The notes below the pieces were generated by a model that was not told where the DNA came from, made no database searches, and worked only from the letters and a program-made list of their open reading frames with translations. A program made the position numbers and the translations under genes. Below are positions 42,897 to 51,154 of a stretch of 64,000 nucleotides of DNA, piece after piece. How positions within the stretch are numbered: position 1 is the stretch's first letter; the number at the start of each line of letters is the position of its first letter. Source of the stretch: Tsuneonella dongtanensis (GTDB lineage: Bacteria > Pseudomonadota > Alphaproteobacteria > Sphingomonadales > Sphingomonadaceae); NCBI RefSeq assembly GCF_001698205.1, contig NZ_CP016591.1, positions 930,001 to 994,000 on the forward strand, given 5' to 3'.

Positions 42897-43091
42897 ATGG
42901 CCAAGACCAGTCCGGGCGAATTCGTAAACCAGGTGCGTGCCGAAGGGCGCAAGGTCGTCTGGCCGAGCCGCGAGGAAACGACCCGCACCGCGATTTTCGT
43001 CGGCATCATGATGGTGATCCTCTCGCTGTTCTTCCTCGGGATCGACTCGGCTTTCGGCGCGGTAATGCGCTGGCTGCTGTCGCTCGCCTGA
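42897..43091 (+). CDS. secE: Preprotein translocase subunit SecE
   Basis: A 64-residue protein with the SecE cytoplasmic segment FVNQVRAEGRKVVWPSREET and one helix (TAIFVGIMMVILSLFFLGID). It stabilises SecY in the SecYEG channel of the inner membrane. It is the single-helix type usual outside enterobacteria. It is 28 bp upstream of nusG, as in most bacteria. Confidence 0.96.
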   Translation: MAKTSPGEFVNQVRAEGRKVVWPSREETTRTAIFVGIMMVILSLFFLGIDSAFGAVMRWLLSLA

Positions 43092-43119
43092 GCCAACACG
43101 GACAAGACAAGCGCACATC

Positions 43120-43656
43120 ATGGCCCGCTGGTACATCATCCACGCCTATTCCGGATTCGAGAACAAGGTCCGCGATTCGATCATCGCCGAGGCCGAACGC
43201 CTGGGCCTGTCCGAAGCCGTCGAGGCGGTCGAGGTGCCGACCGAGACCGTCACCGAGGTCAAGCGCGGCAAGAAGGTGCAGGTCGAGCGCAAGTTCATGC
43301 CCGGCTACGTCCTCGCCAAGCTGACCATGACCGACGACGTCTATCACCTCGTCAAGAACACCCCGAAGGTGACCGGCTTCCTCGGCTCGGGCAACAAGCC
43401 GCAGGCGATTTCCGAGCGCGAGGCCGCGCGGTATTTCGGCGGCGTCGAAGAGGCCAAGGCGGCCCCGAAGAAGCACGTCAACGTCGACTACGAGATCGGC
43501 GACCAGGTCAAGGTGCTCGACGGGCCATTCGCCAGCTTCAATGGCCTCGTCGAGGAACTCGATTTCGACAAGCAGAAGGTCAAGGTCTCGGTGTCGATCT
43601 TCGGCCGTGCGACCCCGGTCGAACTCGATTTCGAGCAGGTCGAACTCGTCAAGTAA
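43120..43656 (+). CDS. nusG: Transcription termination/antitermination factor NusG
   Basis: A 178-residue NusG. It has the NGN domain (WYIIHAYSGFENKVRDSI, VERKFMPGYVLAKLTM, NTPKVTGFLG) and the KOW domain near the C-terminus (GDQVKVLDGPFASFNGLVEE, VKVSVSIFGRATPVELDFEQ). It binds RNA polymerase and couples it to Rho or ribosomes. It follows secE and would normally precede rplK; here an opposite-strand gene separates them. Confidence 0.97.
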   Translation: MARWYIIHAYSGFENKVRDSIIAEAERLGLSEAVEAVEVPTETVTEVKRGKKVQVERKFMPGYVLAKLTMTDDVYHLVKNTPKVTGFLGSGNKPQAISEREAARYFGGVEEAKAAPKKHVNVDYEIGDQVKVLDGPFASFNGLVEELDFDKQKVKVSVSIFGRATPVELDFEQVELVK

Positions 43657-43662
43657 GCGCGT

Positions 43663-43693
43663 GCGTTGCAGCCGCTTTTCAGCGGCTGCACGC
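43663..43693 (+). terminator. Hairpin after nusG
   Basis: TGCAGCCGCT and AGCGGCTGCA around TTTC form a 10-bp stem, extended by flanking GCG/CGC. There is no clear T-run after it on the plus strand, so it may be a weak or bidirectional terminator. Its right arm overlaps the stop of the convergent retropepsin-like gene. Confidence 0.6.
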
Positions 43694-44758
43694 CGATGGA
43701 GCGAGCCGGTCGGCGCCTAATCGCGCGGCTGTGGAGCCGATACGCACGGCGACGTTATCGCACTTGCGCAGCTGGAACCGTACCTTGCGGGCCCGGAAAT
43801 CGAGGCTGACCCGCCGGAAGTTCTCCATCATGTCGGTGCCCAGCAGCAAGGCGGGCTGATCCGACAGGCCGAACACCGCGAAGGGCGGCACGTCGGCAAA
43901 CGCCATCGGAACGTTTTTCAGCACGACAGGGCCGAGCCTGAGTTCAGGCACGGTCGCATATTCCAAGGTCGCCTTGGCGCCGGTCACCCCGGTTATCTCG
44001 ACCGTCTGGATCTTCGTTCCGCGCCGTTTGACGAGCTTGTCGCGCAGCGCGGTGTTGCCGATCGTGACTTCGGAGCCGGTGTCGACCACTGCGTCCACCC
44101 GAAGGGCGGCTGCCCGGGCCTGGGTAAGGATAAGCTGGCCGCGCTGCATTCGCGCAGTCACCACGATCTCGCCGCTGTAGCGGGGCATAGGCGTCGTCGC
44201 GTCGTCGACGCTGATCGTGCGCTTCTCGAAATCGAGCATCAGCCGCTGTTCGACGAGAGCGTCCAGCCCCAGCATCCCCTCTCCGCCGATGTGCCGCTCC
44301 TCGAGAACCGGGAGGACCAGGTCCTGCACCTCGGTCGGCCCCACGGTCAGCTCGTCGACGAGCGCACGCTCGACGGTCCGGGATTCGGTCATGCTGTTGA
44401 GCGTCGCCGGTTCGCCCGCGGGCAGGGCCAGCGCGTGTGCGATGCGGCGCCCCAGAACCGAGCTGTCGGCCCCGCTGTCGACGACGAAACGGAAAGGTCC
44501 CTTGCCGTTGACCTTGACCGCCACGGTCATCCGGCTGCGCACCTTGCGGGCGTCGATCTCCTCGCCGCCGATGGCGAGCGTGTTGTCGATCTCGGCCGGC
44601 GAGAGCGGACGCATCCATCCGGGAGATCTCGCAGGCGCCGGAACCGACGTCGTCGCCTCGGCCGCGGCCGCCTCCTGCGCGTCCGCGGGGGCCGGGGTCG
44701 ACCCTGCAGCCACGATGAAAGCCGCGGCCAGCGGCAGAAAGGGAGTGAGCGCTGTCAC
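43679..44758 (-). CDS. Retropepsin-like aspartic protease, two domains, secreted
   Basis: A 359-residue protein with a hydrophobic signal segment (TPFLPLAAAFIVAAGS) and two retropepsin-like halves. The first active site is FVVDSGADSSVLG, the second VVDTGSEVTIGN, so both carry the D-(S/T)-G triad, and a fused tandem could act as an intramolecular dimer. GTG at 44758 puts the signal peptide at the start; ATG at 44824 is another choice. Secreted or periplasmic proteolysis is likely, target unknown. It separates nusG from rplK, where the genes are usually adjacent. Confidence 0.85.
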   Translation of the reverse strand: MTALTPFLPLAAAFIVAAGSTPAPADAQEAAAAEATTSVPAPARSPGWMRPLSPAEIDNTLAIGGEEIDARKVRSRMTVAVKVNGKGPFRFVVDSGADSSVLGRRIAHALALPAGEPATLNSMTESRTVERALVDELTVGPTEVQDLVLPVLEERHIGGEGMLGLDALVEQRLMLDFEKRTISVDDATTPMPRYSGEIVVTARMQRGQLILTQARAAALRVDAVVDTGSEVTIGNTALRDKLVKRRGTKIQTVEITGVTGAKATLEYATVPELRLGPVVLKNVPMAFADVPPFAVFGLSDQPALLLGTDMMENFRRVSLDFRARKVRFQLRKCDNVAVRIGSTAARLGADRLAPSACSR

Positions 44759-44931
44759 GTATCCAAAGATAGTGCTCGTCGGGCCCGGGTCCAACACTCT
44801 TCGACGAGCCGCAATTGTCGCCATGCGAATGTTGCATCGCGGCAAGGTTTCGACTACGGGGCCGCCTTCCCACGCGACAGCAACGGGAATCCACGCGGGA
44901 GAGGCGCCTTACGCACCTCGCCTGACCGCTT

Positions 44932-44984
44932 ACCATGAGGCCTCGTTCGAAAGAACGGGCCGACAGTGAGAAAGGAGGCCATCC
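44932..44984 (+). promoter_or_regulatory. Putative L1-binding leader of rplK-rplA
   Basis: In the 53 bases before rplK a hairpin with GAAA tetraloop forms: GGCC (44939-44942), a bulged T, CGTTC, GAAA, GAACG, GGCC (44958-44961). It is flanked by CCATGA on the left and CAGTGAG on the right, which resembles the 23S rRNA helix 77 region bound by ribosomal protein L1. L1 represses its own operon by such a site in other bacteria. The ribosome site AAAGGAGG follows directly. The family match is by eye only. Confidence 0.5.
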
Positions 44985-45416
44985 GTGGCCAAGAAGATCG
45001 ACGGCTATATCAAGCTGCAGGTGCCCGCGGGCACCGCCAACCCGTCGCCCCCGATCGGCCCCGCGCTGGGCCAGCGTGGCGTCAACATCATGGAATTCTG
45101 CAAGGCGTTCAACGCGGCGACCGATTCGCTCGAGAAGGGCATGCCCATCCCGACCGTGATCACCGTCTACGCCGACCGCAGCTTCACCTTCGTCACCAAG
45201 ACGCCCCCGGCGAGCTTCCTGATCAAGAAGGCCGCGAACCTGAAGTCGGGCTCGAAGGAGCCGGGCAAGGTCAAGGCGGGCACGATCAAGCGCTCGAAGC
45301 TCTCGGAAATCGCCGAGATGAAGATGAAGGACCTGAACGCCAACGACATCGAAATGGCGACTCGCATCATCGAGGGCTCCGCGCGCTCGATGGGCCTCGA
45401 AGTGGTGGAGGGCTGA
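44985..45416 (+). CDS. rplK: Ribosomal protein L11
   Basis: A 143-residue L11 with [49 protein letters not shown] and a C-terminal [13 protein letters not shown]. It binds the GTPase-associated region of 23S rRNA in the large subunit. Start is GTG with AAAGGAGG at good spacing. It is followed at 4 bp by rplA. Confidence 0.98.
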   Translation: MAKKIDGYIKLQVPAGTANPSPPIGPALGQRGVNIMEFCKAFNAATDSLEKGMPIPTVITVYADRSFTFVTKTPPASFLIKKAANLKSGSKEPGKVKAGTIKRSKLSEIAEMKMKDLNANDIEMATRIIEGSARSMGLEVVEG

Positions 45417-45420
45417 CGAC

Positions 45421-46116
45421 ATGGCCAAGCAGACGAAGAAGGACAAGGTCGTCGCCTCGATCGACCGTGACGCCAACTACAGCTTCGCCGATGCGCTGAA
45501 GCTGCTCCGCGACCACGCTTCGAAGAAGTTCGACGAGACCCTCGAGGTCGCGATGAACCTGGGCGTCGACCCGCGCCACGCCGACCAGATGGTCCGCGGC
45601 ATGGTGTCGCTGCCCTCGGGCACCGGCAAGGACGTCAAAGTCGCGGTGTTCGCCCGCGGCGACAACGCCGACAAGGCGCTCGCCGCCGGGGCCGACAAGG
45701 TCGGAGCCGAGGACCTGATGGAAGACATGCAGGCCGGCAATCTCGACTACGACCGCGTGATCGCCACGCCCGACATGATGGGCGTCGTCGGTCGCCTCGG
45801 CAAGGTGCTGGGCCCCAAGGGCCTGATGCCGAACCCGAAGCTCGGCACCGTGACCCCGAACGTGGAGCAGGCCGTGAAGGACGCCAAGGGCGGCCAGGTC
45901 GAGTTCCGCGTCGAGAAGCAGGGCATCATCCACTCGGGCCTCGGCAAGCTGTCGTTCACCGACGAGGCGCTCCAGGCGAACTTCAAGGCGCTGACCGACG
46001 CGGTGATCCGTTCGAAGCCGTCGGGATCGAAGGGCAAGTACGTCCGCAAGATCTCGCTGACGACCACGATGGGTCCGGGCCTCAAGGTCGACCTCGCCGA
46101 GGTCGAAGGCGCCTGA
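45421..46116 (+). CDS. rplA: Ribosomal protein L1
   Basis: A 231-residue L1 (stalk protein at the E site, also a translational repressor of its own operon). It has [26 protein letters not shown]-type loops, [29 protein letters not shown] and the C-terminal [20 protein letters not shown] strong terminator lies 55 bp after the stop, so rplJ-rplL-rpoB are not transcribed with it here and are not in the window. Confidence 0.98.
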   Translation: MAKQTKKDKVVASIDRDANYSFADALKLLRDHASKKFDETLEVAMNLGVDPRHADQMVRGMVSLPSGTGKDVKVAVFARGDNADKALAAGADKVGAEDLMEDMQAGNLDYDRVIATPDMMGVVGRLGKVLGPKGLMPNPKLGTVTPNVEQAVKDAKGGQVEFRVEKQGIIHSGLGKLSFTDEALQANFKALTDAVIRSKPSGSKGKYVRKISLTTTMGPGLKVDLAEVEGA

Positions 46117-46170
46117 TTCGGCACCACCGCCGCGCTCGAGTGGCTAAGCGGTGAAGCGAAGAAATTAAGA

Positions 46171-46202
46171 GGCCGGCGGAGCGATCCGCCGGCCTTCTTT
46201 TG
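46171..46202 (+). terminator. Rho-independent terminator after rplA
   Basis: A GGCCGGCGGA arm (46171-46180), GCGA loop and TCCGCCGGCC arm (46185-46194) are followed by TTCTTTTG. It is strong, and cleanly ends the rplK-rplA operon. Confidence 0.92.
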
Positions 46203-46300
46203 TCGCCCATCTACAAGACTCGTGGGGCAAGCTCGCCTAGGGGCTTGACCGTGCCGGGGAATGCGGGTCCTAGTCTGGCAACACGCATACAGGGGACGGT

Positions 46301-47671
46301 GTGAGCGAAGAGCCGCGGATTGCCGTGATCATGGCGCTCGACGTGGTGGGCTTCTCGAAGTCCATGCACGCCGACATGCAGGCGACCGTCGAGCACGTCA
46401 CGGGCCTGCGCGACGGGCTGTGGTCGCAAACGATGGCAGCGCACGGCGGACGCATCTTCAAGCACACCGGCGACGGCTTCCTTGCGCGTTTCAATGGTGC
46501 CCGGGCGGCGTTCCAGGCAGCGCGCGAACTGCTCGAAGGCAATTCCAACGAGAAGTTCCCGGTTCGGATCGGCATCCATCTCGGGGATGTCTTCGAGAAG
46601 CACGACGATCTTTACGGCGACGCGGTCAACATCGCCTGCCGGATCGAATCGGTATCGCCGACCAATTCGGTCTGCGTATCGGAGCGGGTCTGGTCGGACC
46701 TCGACAACCGCGACACCGACTTTGCGCTGCTGCGCAAGATCAAGCTCAAGAACATCTCCACCGACATCAAGATCTACCAGTACCAGCCGTCGCAGACGAA
46801 GTTCGCGTACTGGATGTCGCGGGCCAAGCGGACGTTCTCGCCCACGGCGATCGTCCTCACGGTGACGGCGCTGCTGGCGGTGGGCGCGGTGGTGGCTTCG
46901 CTCTATCGTCCCGAAGCGACCAAGGAAGTGACCACCGAGGACCGGGTCGCCCAGCTGATCGATTCGCTGCCGTGTTCGTGGCTGCGCCTGTCCGACATGG
47001 AGGCCTCGGAATCGCGCCAGCGGGTCGTCCTGAAGGGCTATTCGCAAGTCGAGACGGACCGGCTCAAGCGCCTCATCGAGATGCGCATCGCCGAAGACGG
47101 CAACCGCAACGTCCAGCTGGATCTGCGCGGCACGTCGCGGCCGCCGGCCTATGCCTGCTCGTTCATCGAGACCGCCAACCGCTTCCGCTACAAGGGCCTG
47201 GCGCGCGTCTCGCTGCTCAGCGTCGAGGAAGCGGACAAGTTCGACACCTCGCTGACCTTCAAGTCGGGGATCGACCTGAAGACCGTCATGGCCAATTCCG
47301 ATTTCGGCAGCCACGTCATGCTGATCGAGGTGTTCGGCAACGACTTCAGCAAGGCCGCCGAGTTCTTCACCATCGAGACCGACGGCACGGTGAAGGCGCT
47401 GGGCAATCTCCACGAGATGGCCGAGCTGCTGCAGGTCAACGAGATGTCCGACAAGGACAAGCTCGTACTCGCATGGCCAGCTTCGACCCGGGACAACATC
47501 CTTTTCATCATCGATTCGAAGAAGCCGTTCTCGGCCAAGTCGGTCGAAGAGGCGGTCGACAAGGACTGGACCGAGTTCAACCGGCTCGCTCAGGAAAAGG
47601 GCTTCACGATCGAGATGGCGGTCGTGCCCGATGGCGCCGCGGCGATTGGCGGGCCGACGACGGGAACCTGA
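46301..47671 (+). CDS. Class III adenylate/guanylate cyclase, membrane-bound
   Basis: A 456-residue protein. An N-terminal cyclase domain has the metal Asp in [13 protein letters not shown], the GDG metal loop in [14 protein letters not shown], and [12 protein letters not shown] for the transition-state region. A membrane helix ([19 protein letters not shown]) is followed by an uncharacterised C-terminal domain of about 240 residues, likely periplasmic. GTG start at 46301. The catalytic residues look intact, so it should make cAMP or cGMP. It is a single gene. Confidence 0.87.
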   Translation: MSEEPRIAVIMALDVVGFSKSMHADMQATVEHVTGLRDGLWSQTMAAHGGRIFKHTGDGFLARFNGARAAFQAARELLEGNSNEKFPVRIGIHLGDVFEKHDDLYGDAVNIACRIESVSPTNSVCVSERVWSDLDNRDTDFALLRKIKLKNISTDIKIYQYQPSQTKFAYWMSRAKRTFSPTAIVLTVTALLAVGAVVASLYRPEATKEVTTEDRVAQLIDSLPCSWLRLSDMEASESRQRVVLKGYSQVETDRLKRLIEMRIAEDGNRNVQLDLRGTSRPPAYACSFIETANRFRYKGLARVSLLSVEEADKFDTSLTFKSGIDLKTVMANSDFGSHVMLIEVFGNDFSKAAEFFTIETDGTVKALGNLHEMAELLQVNEMSDKDKLVLAWPASTRDNILFIIDSKKPFSAKSVEEAVDKDWTEFNRLAQEKGFTIEMAVVPDGAAAIGGPTTGT

Positions 47672-47682
47672 CCCCCGGGCTT

Positions 47683-48678
47683 TCAGGCGCCTGCGCGCAG
47701 GCTCCTGCTGTACACTGCGTTCGCCAACACCTGCTCGACCACGCGCGCCGCTCCACGCAGGCGCCCATGGGGAAGCGGGGCGGCTGACGGCCCCTGATCG
47801 GGCGCTGTCGCCGGTGGGTCGGCAGAGAAAGTCCCGGTGCGGACGCCTTCCATGCCCGCGATGCCCTTGCAGAACCGGGCGAAACGACGCGCGACCAGCC
47901 GGTTGATCCTCCGGCGGTCGCGGCTCAGCAGCTCGAAGCTGTGCGAGACCAGCGTGACGCTCGGCAGTCCCTCGTCCCGCGCATGGCGGACTGCCGCGAG
48001 CAGTTCGCGCAGCGAGAGCGCGGTGATCTGCCCGTGGCGCAGCCGGCCGCGGAACGACGCGATGCATGCGGCGGGCATTTCGACCACGCCGTGGTGAAGC
48101 TGCGGCTCCAGCGCCTCGCGGCCCAGCGATATCGCGCACGCGCCCACACCCGACAGCGCCGGGCAATGCGAACTGTCGTACCTCAGGCCGAGGGTGGCGA
48201 GCGCGTCGAGCGTGGAATCGCTCGCGCCGTAGTTGCCCGCGCGGAATGCGACGGGTGGGGGTGCGCCCGCGGCCATCAGGGTCGCACGCGCCCACGCCAG
48301 GATGCGCAGCTGGTCACCGGGAGAGAAGTCCTTGAGGTTCCGGCCCGTGCGCCCGCCGCAAATGTCTCCGCCCCGGTCGTACTCGAGCCATTCGGTGTGG
48401 CAGTGGAGCTGGACGTCATGCCCGCGTGCCACGATCGGAACGACGACGTCGGCTATGGCTTCCGTCCCCCAGAGCAGCGCCGGCATCGGATCGACGAAGA
48501 ACACGCCCTTGAGCCCGTTTGCGTCGAGTACATCCATCTGGTGGGAAGTGCCGACCGCACCGCGCGGCGTATCGCAGGCGATCGAACGGGCGAAGTTTTC
48601 CGCGCGCGTAGCCGGACCGTCCGCGCCGGGCAGCCGGAACGCGTATTCGGTATCGATCGTGATGTAGACGACTGTCAT
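47683..48678 (-). CDS. Polysaccharide deacetylase (NodB-like) family protein
   Basis: A 331-residue protein starting MTVVYITIDTEYAF. The first Asp (TIDTEY) and the metal-binding His pair (QLHCHTEWLE) of the NodB homology domain are present, plus VAFRAGNYGAS as the third motif and VTLVSHSFELLS as a late His motif. No signal peptide is evident. It would remove N- or O-acetyl groups from a polysaccharide or glycolipid. It converges with the cyclase gene. ATG at 48678 is chosen over a longer frame. Confidence 0.78.
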   Translation of the reverse strand: MTVVYITIDTEYAFRLPGADGPATRAENFARSIACDTPRGAVGTSHQMDVLDANGLKGVFFVDPMPALLWGTEAIADVVVPIVARGHDVQLHCHTEWLEYDRGGDICGGRTGRNLKDFSPGDQLRILAWARATLMAAGAPPPVAFRAGNYGASDSTLDALATLGLRYDSSHCPALSGVGACAISLGREALEPQLHHGVVEMPAACIASFRGRLRHGQITALSLRELLAAVRHARDEGLPSVTLVSHSFELLSRDRRRINRLVARRFARFCKGIAGMEGVRTGTFSADPPATAPDQGPSAAPLPHGRLRGAARVVEQVLANAVYSRSLRAGA

Positions 48679-48763
48679 CGCCTCGCCGCGTCTCGCCCCC
48701 CCGTCGATCTGCGAACCCGAGTGGAGCAATCATAGGCGAAGGGGGTTAAGGGGCCGTAAGGCG

Positions 48764-49522
48764 TCAGATCTCCCCGCGGGTCACGGGGTATCCCGCCGCC
48801 TCGAGCGCGCCGACCAAGGAGTCGAGGCATCCTGCGAGGATCGCGGGGTCGGTCGAGCGGACGACGAAATTCGCCCCGACGCGCCCTTCGCGGAAGAACG
48901 GATAGCTGCCGATCTGCACCCCTTCGTGGGCCTTTTCCGCCTCGCGCAGGATGTCCGCCACCTCGCTCTCGGCGGTCCAGCAGCCGATCGTTTCGGCCAG
49001 CAACGGCGCGCCGCCTTCCAGCGTGCCGGTCAGCGCGTCGAGCATGCCGGCTGTGATGTGCGGCACGCCCGCCATCACGAACATGTTGCCGATGCGGATG
49101 CCCGGCGCGCCGGACATGCGGTTGGGGATCAATTCCGCTCCTTCCGGCACCCTCGCCATGCGCAGCCGCGCCTCGGTCAGCGGCTGGCCGCGGCCGGTGT
49201 AGTATTTCTCGAGCATGGCGCGCGCTTGCGGATGAACCACCACCGGCACGCCGAGTGCCTTGGCGACCGCGTCGACGGTGATGTCGTCGTGGGTCGGCCC
49301 GATCCCGCCGGTGGTGAACAGGTAGTCGTTGCGCGCCCGCAGGGCATCGACCGCTTCGACGATCCGCTCCTCGACATCGGGCACCACGCGCACTTCGGCA
49401 AGGCGGATGCCCTGGACCTGCAACCACGTCGCGATCTGCGCGATGTTCTTGTCGTGCGTGCGTCCCGAAAGGATTTCGTCGCCGATCACGACGAGCGCGG
49501 CGGTCCAGATGCGGTCGGTCAT
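48764..49522 (-). CDS. MoaB/CinA-type molybdopterin-binding domain protein
   Basis: A 252-residue protein with the MoCF/CinA N-terminal fold: VIGDEILSGRTHDKN, VVPDVEERIVEAVD, LFTTGGIGPTHDDITVDAVAKALGVPVV and GAPGIRIGNMFVMAGVP. It lacks the C-terminal PncC amidase domain of full CinA, so it is a short family member of unknown activity. It is 40 bp downstream of the Baeyer-Villiger monooxygenase gene on the same strand and may be co-transcribed. Confidence 0.88.
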   Translation of the reverse strand: MTDRIWTAALVVIGDEILSGRTHDKNIAQIATWLQVQGIRLAEVRVVPDVEERIVEAVDALRARNDYLFTTGGIGPTHDDITVDAVAKALGVPVVVHPQARAMLEKYYTGRGQPLTEARLRMARVPEGAELIPNRMSGAPGIRIGNMFVMAGVPHITAGMLDALTGTLEGGAPLLAETIGCWTAESEVADILREAEKAHEGVQIGSYPFFREGRVGANFVVRSTDPAILAGCLDSLVGALEAAGYPVTRGEI

Positions 49523-49562
49523 GTTCGTTCGTTAGGCGAGAGCGGGCGCGTGGGGAAGGCGG

Positions 49563-51065
49563 CTATTCGGCCGCTTCGAGCCGCTCTTCGGGCGCACGCG
49601 TATTGTCGCCCGGCCGCGCGAACACGAGGAGCCCGTCGTCGATCGGTGCGGCGCGCATGTACTTGCGGTCGTGCAGGTAGTCGTGATTGAGCCGCCACGG
49701 ATCGTCGAGGGTGCTCATCGGTAAGGCATTTACCGCGCGCTTCACATACCCCGCCTCGACCGCAAAGGAATCGTGCGGTTCGAGCGTGGTACCTTCGGGG
49801 ATCGTAGGCGTCGCGATCGTCGTATCGGTCTTCGCCATGTGTTTCAGGACGCGGCAGACGTAGTCCGACACGAGGTCGTAGCGCAGGGTCGATCCCGTGT
49901 TCGTGTAGGGCACCGGGTGCGCCAGATTGGGCACGCCCGAGATCATGCAGTTCTTGTAATAGAACCGCTCGCCCGGCTCGACCCGCTTGTCGTCGACCGA
50001 CAGGGTTATTCCGCCGCCCATCAGGAGCTGGAGCCCGGTCGCCTTGATGATGATGTCGGCCTCGACAGTGCGGCCGTCGGTCATCACGATCCCGTCCTTC
50101 GAAAAGCGCTCGATGTGCCCGGTCACGATATCGACCTTGCCCGACTTGATGCCTTCGAACAGGTCCGCGTCGGGGATGAAGCACATCCGCTGGTCCCACG
50201 GGGCGTAGGGCGGGGTGAAATCCTCGGGCCGGTAGTGCTCGCCGAGCAGCTCGCGGGTCTGCTGATCAAGGTTCGCGCGCACCTCGTCGGGCTTTTCCCG
50301 CGCGGTGCGGTACATCTTGTCCGCGCCGACGATATGGAGCCAGCGGGTCAGGCGGAACGCGGTCTTCACCGGCATGATCCGGCGCAGGAACCGGCCGATC
50401 CGGTCGTGTCCCGGTATCGATCGGATATACGTCGGGGTGCGTTGCACCATGGTCACTTTCGCGGCCAGTTCGGCCATGTTCGGCACGACGGTGATCGCGG
50501 TCGCCCCCGATCCGATCACGGCGACCCGCTTGCCGGCGTAATCGAGATCCTCGGGCCAGAGCTGCGCGTGGATGAGCGGTCCGGGAAACTCGGCCTCACC
50601 CTCGAAGGGCGGGTCGTAGGGCTTGTCGTAATCGTAGTACCCGGCGGCAAGGTAGAGCCAGTTGGCGGTGATCTCGTGCCAGCCCGCGTCGTCCTCCACG
50701 GTCACCTTCCAGCACGCCCTGGCGCTGTCGAAATCGGCCGAAAGCACTTTCTGGCCGTAGCGGATGTGGCGATCGATGCCGTATTTGGTGACGACCCCCG
50801 CAAGGTAGTCCTGGATGCGCGTGGCCGCGGCGAGTGTCTCCTTGCCGGTCCAGGGCTCGAATTCGTAGCTCAGGGTGTGCATGTCGCTGTCCGAGCGGAT
50901 GCCCGGATAGCGGAACAGGTCCCACGTGCCGCCCAGGTTCGCACGCCGCTCCAGCAGCATGTAGCTCCGCCCCAGGCGCGCGCGTTCCATGTGCGCGGCA
51001 AGGCCGATGCCGGAGATGCCGGCACCGACAATCAGCACGTCGACTTCGCATGCAGTCGTGGTCAT
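49563..51065 (-). CDS. Baeyer-Villiger-type flavin monooxygenase
   Basis: A 500-residue FAD/NADPH enzyme. It has the FAD motif IVGAGISGIGLA, the BVMO fingerprint FPGPLIHAQLWP near residue 160 (F-x-G-x3-H-x3-W-P), the NADPH motif VIGSGATAI, and IIIKATGLQL. It inserts oxygen into ketones to make esters or lactones, or oxidises related substrates. Start is ATG at 51065. A LiuR-like motif lies 16 bp upstream, linking it to the acyl-CoA genes of this window, so its substrate may derive from lipid or terpenoid breakdown (inference). Confidence 0.9.
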   Translation of the reverse strand: MTTTACEVDVLIVGAGISGIGLAAHMERARLGRSYMLLERRANLGGTWDLFRYPGIRSDSDMHTLSYEFEPWTGKETLAAATRIQDYLAGVVTKYGIDRHIRYGQKVLSADFDSARACWKVTVEDDAGWHEITANWLYLAAGYYDYDKPYDPPFEGEAEFPGPLIHAQLWPEDLDYAGKRVAVIGSGATAITVVPNMAELAAKVTMVQRTPTYIRSIPGHDRIGRFLRRIMPVKTAFRLTRWLHIVGADKMYRTAREKPDEVRANLDQQTRELLGEHYRPEDFTPPYAPWDQRMCFIPDADLFEGIKSGKVDIVTGHIERFSKDGIVMTDGRTVEADIIIKATGLQLLMGGGITLSVDDKRVEPGERFYYKNCMISGVPNLAHPVPYTNTGSTLRYDLVSDYVCRVLKHMAKTDTTIATPTIPEGTTLEPHDSFAVEAGYVKRAVNALPMSTLDDPWRLNHDYLHDRKYMRAAPIDDGLLVFARPGDNTRAPEERLEAAE

Positions 51066-51080
51066 CGCGGCTCCCCTTGC

Positions 51081-51097
51081 CTGACGCAAACGTAAGC
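51081..51097. promoter_or_regulatory. Candidate LiuR-like (MerR family) operator, site 3
   Basis: CTGACGCAAACGTAAGC shares TGACG-N4-CGTAAG with site 1 (25539) and TGACG-N4-CGT with site 2 (30653). It is 16 bp before the BVMO ATG and downstream of the DUF305-LVIVD gene end. Motif-based prediction. Confidence 0.5.
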
Positions 51098-51154
51098 CTG
51101 TCCGTTGCACCATGCAACCTGAATAGGCCGGTTATCGAGGGGAGCGCTGGCGGG

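Noticed and set aside
46211-48295. Minus-strand open frame covering the cyclase gene
   Set aside because: It is antisense to a cyclase with intact metal and GDG residues and runs through the rplA terminator region; no recognisable domain.
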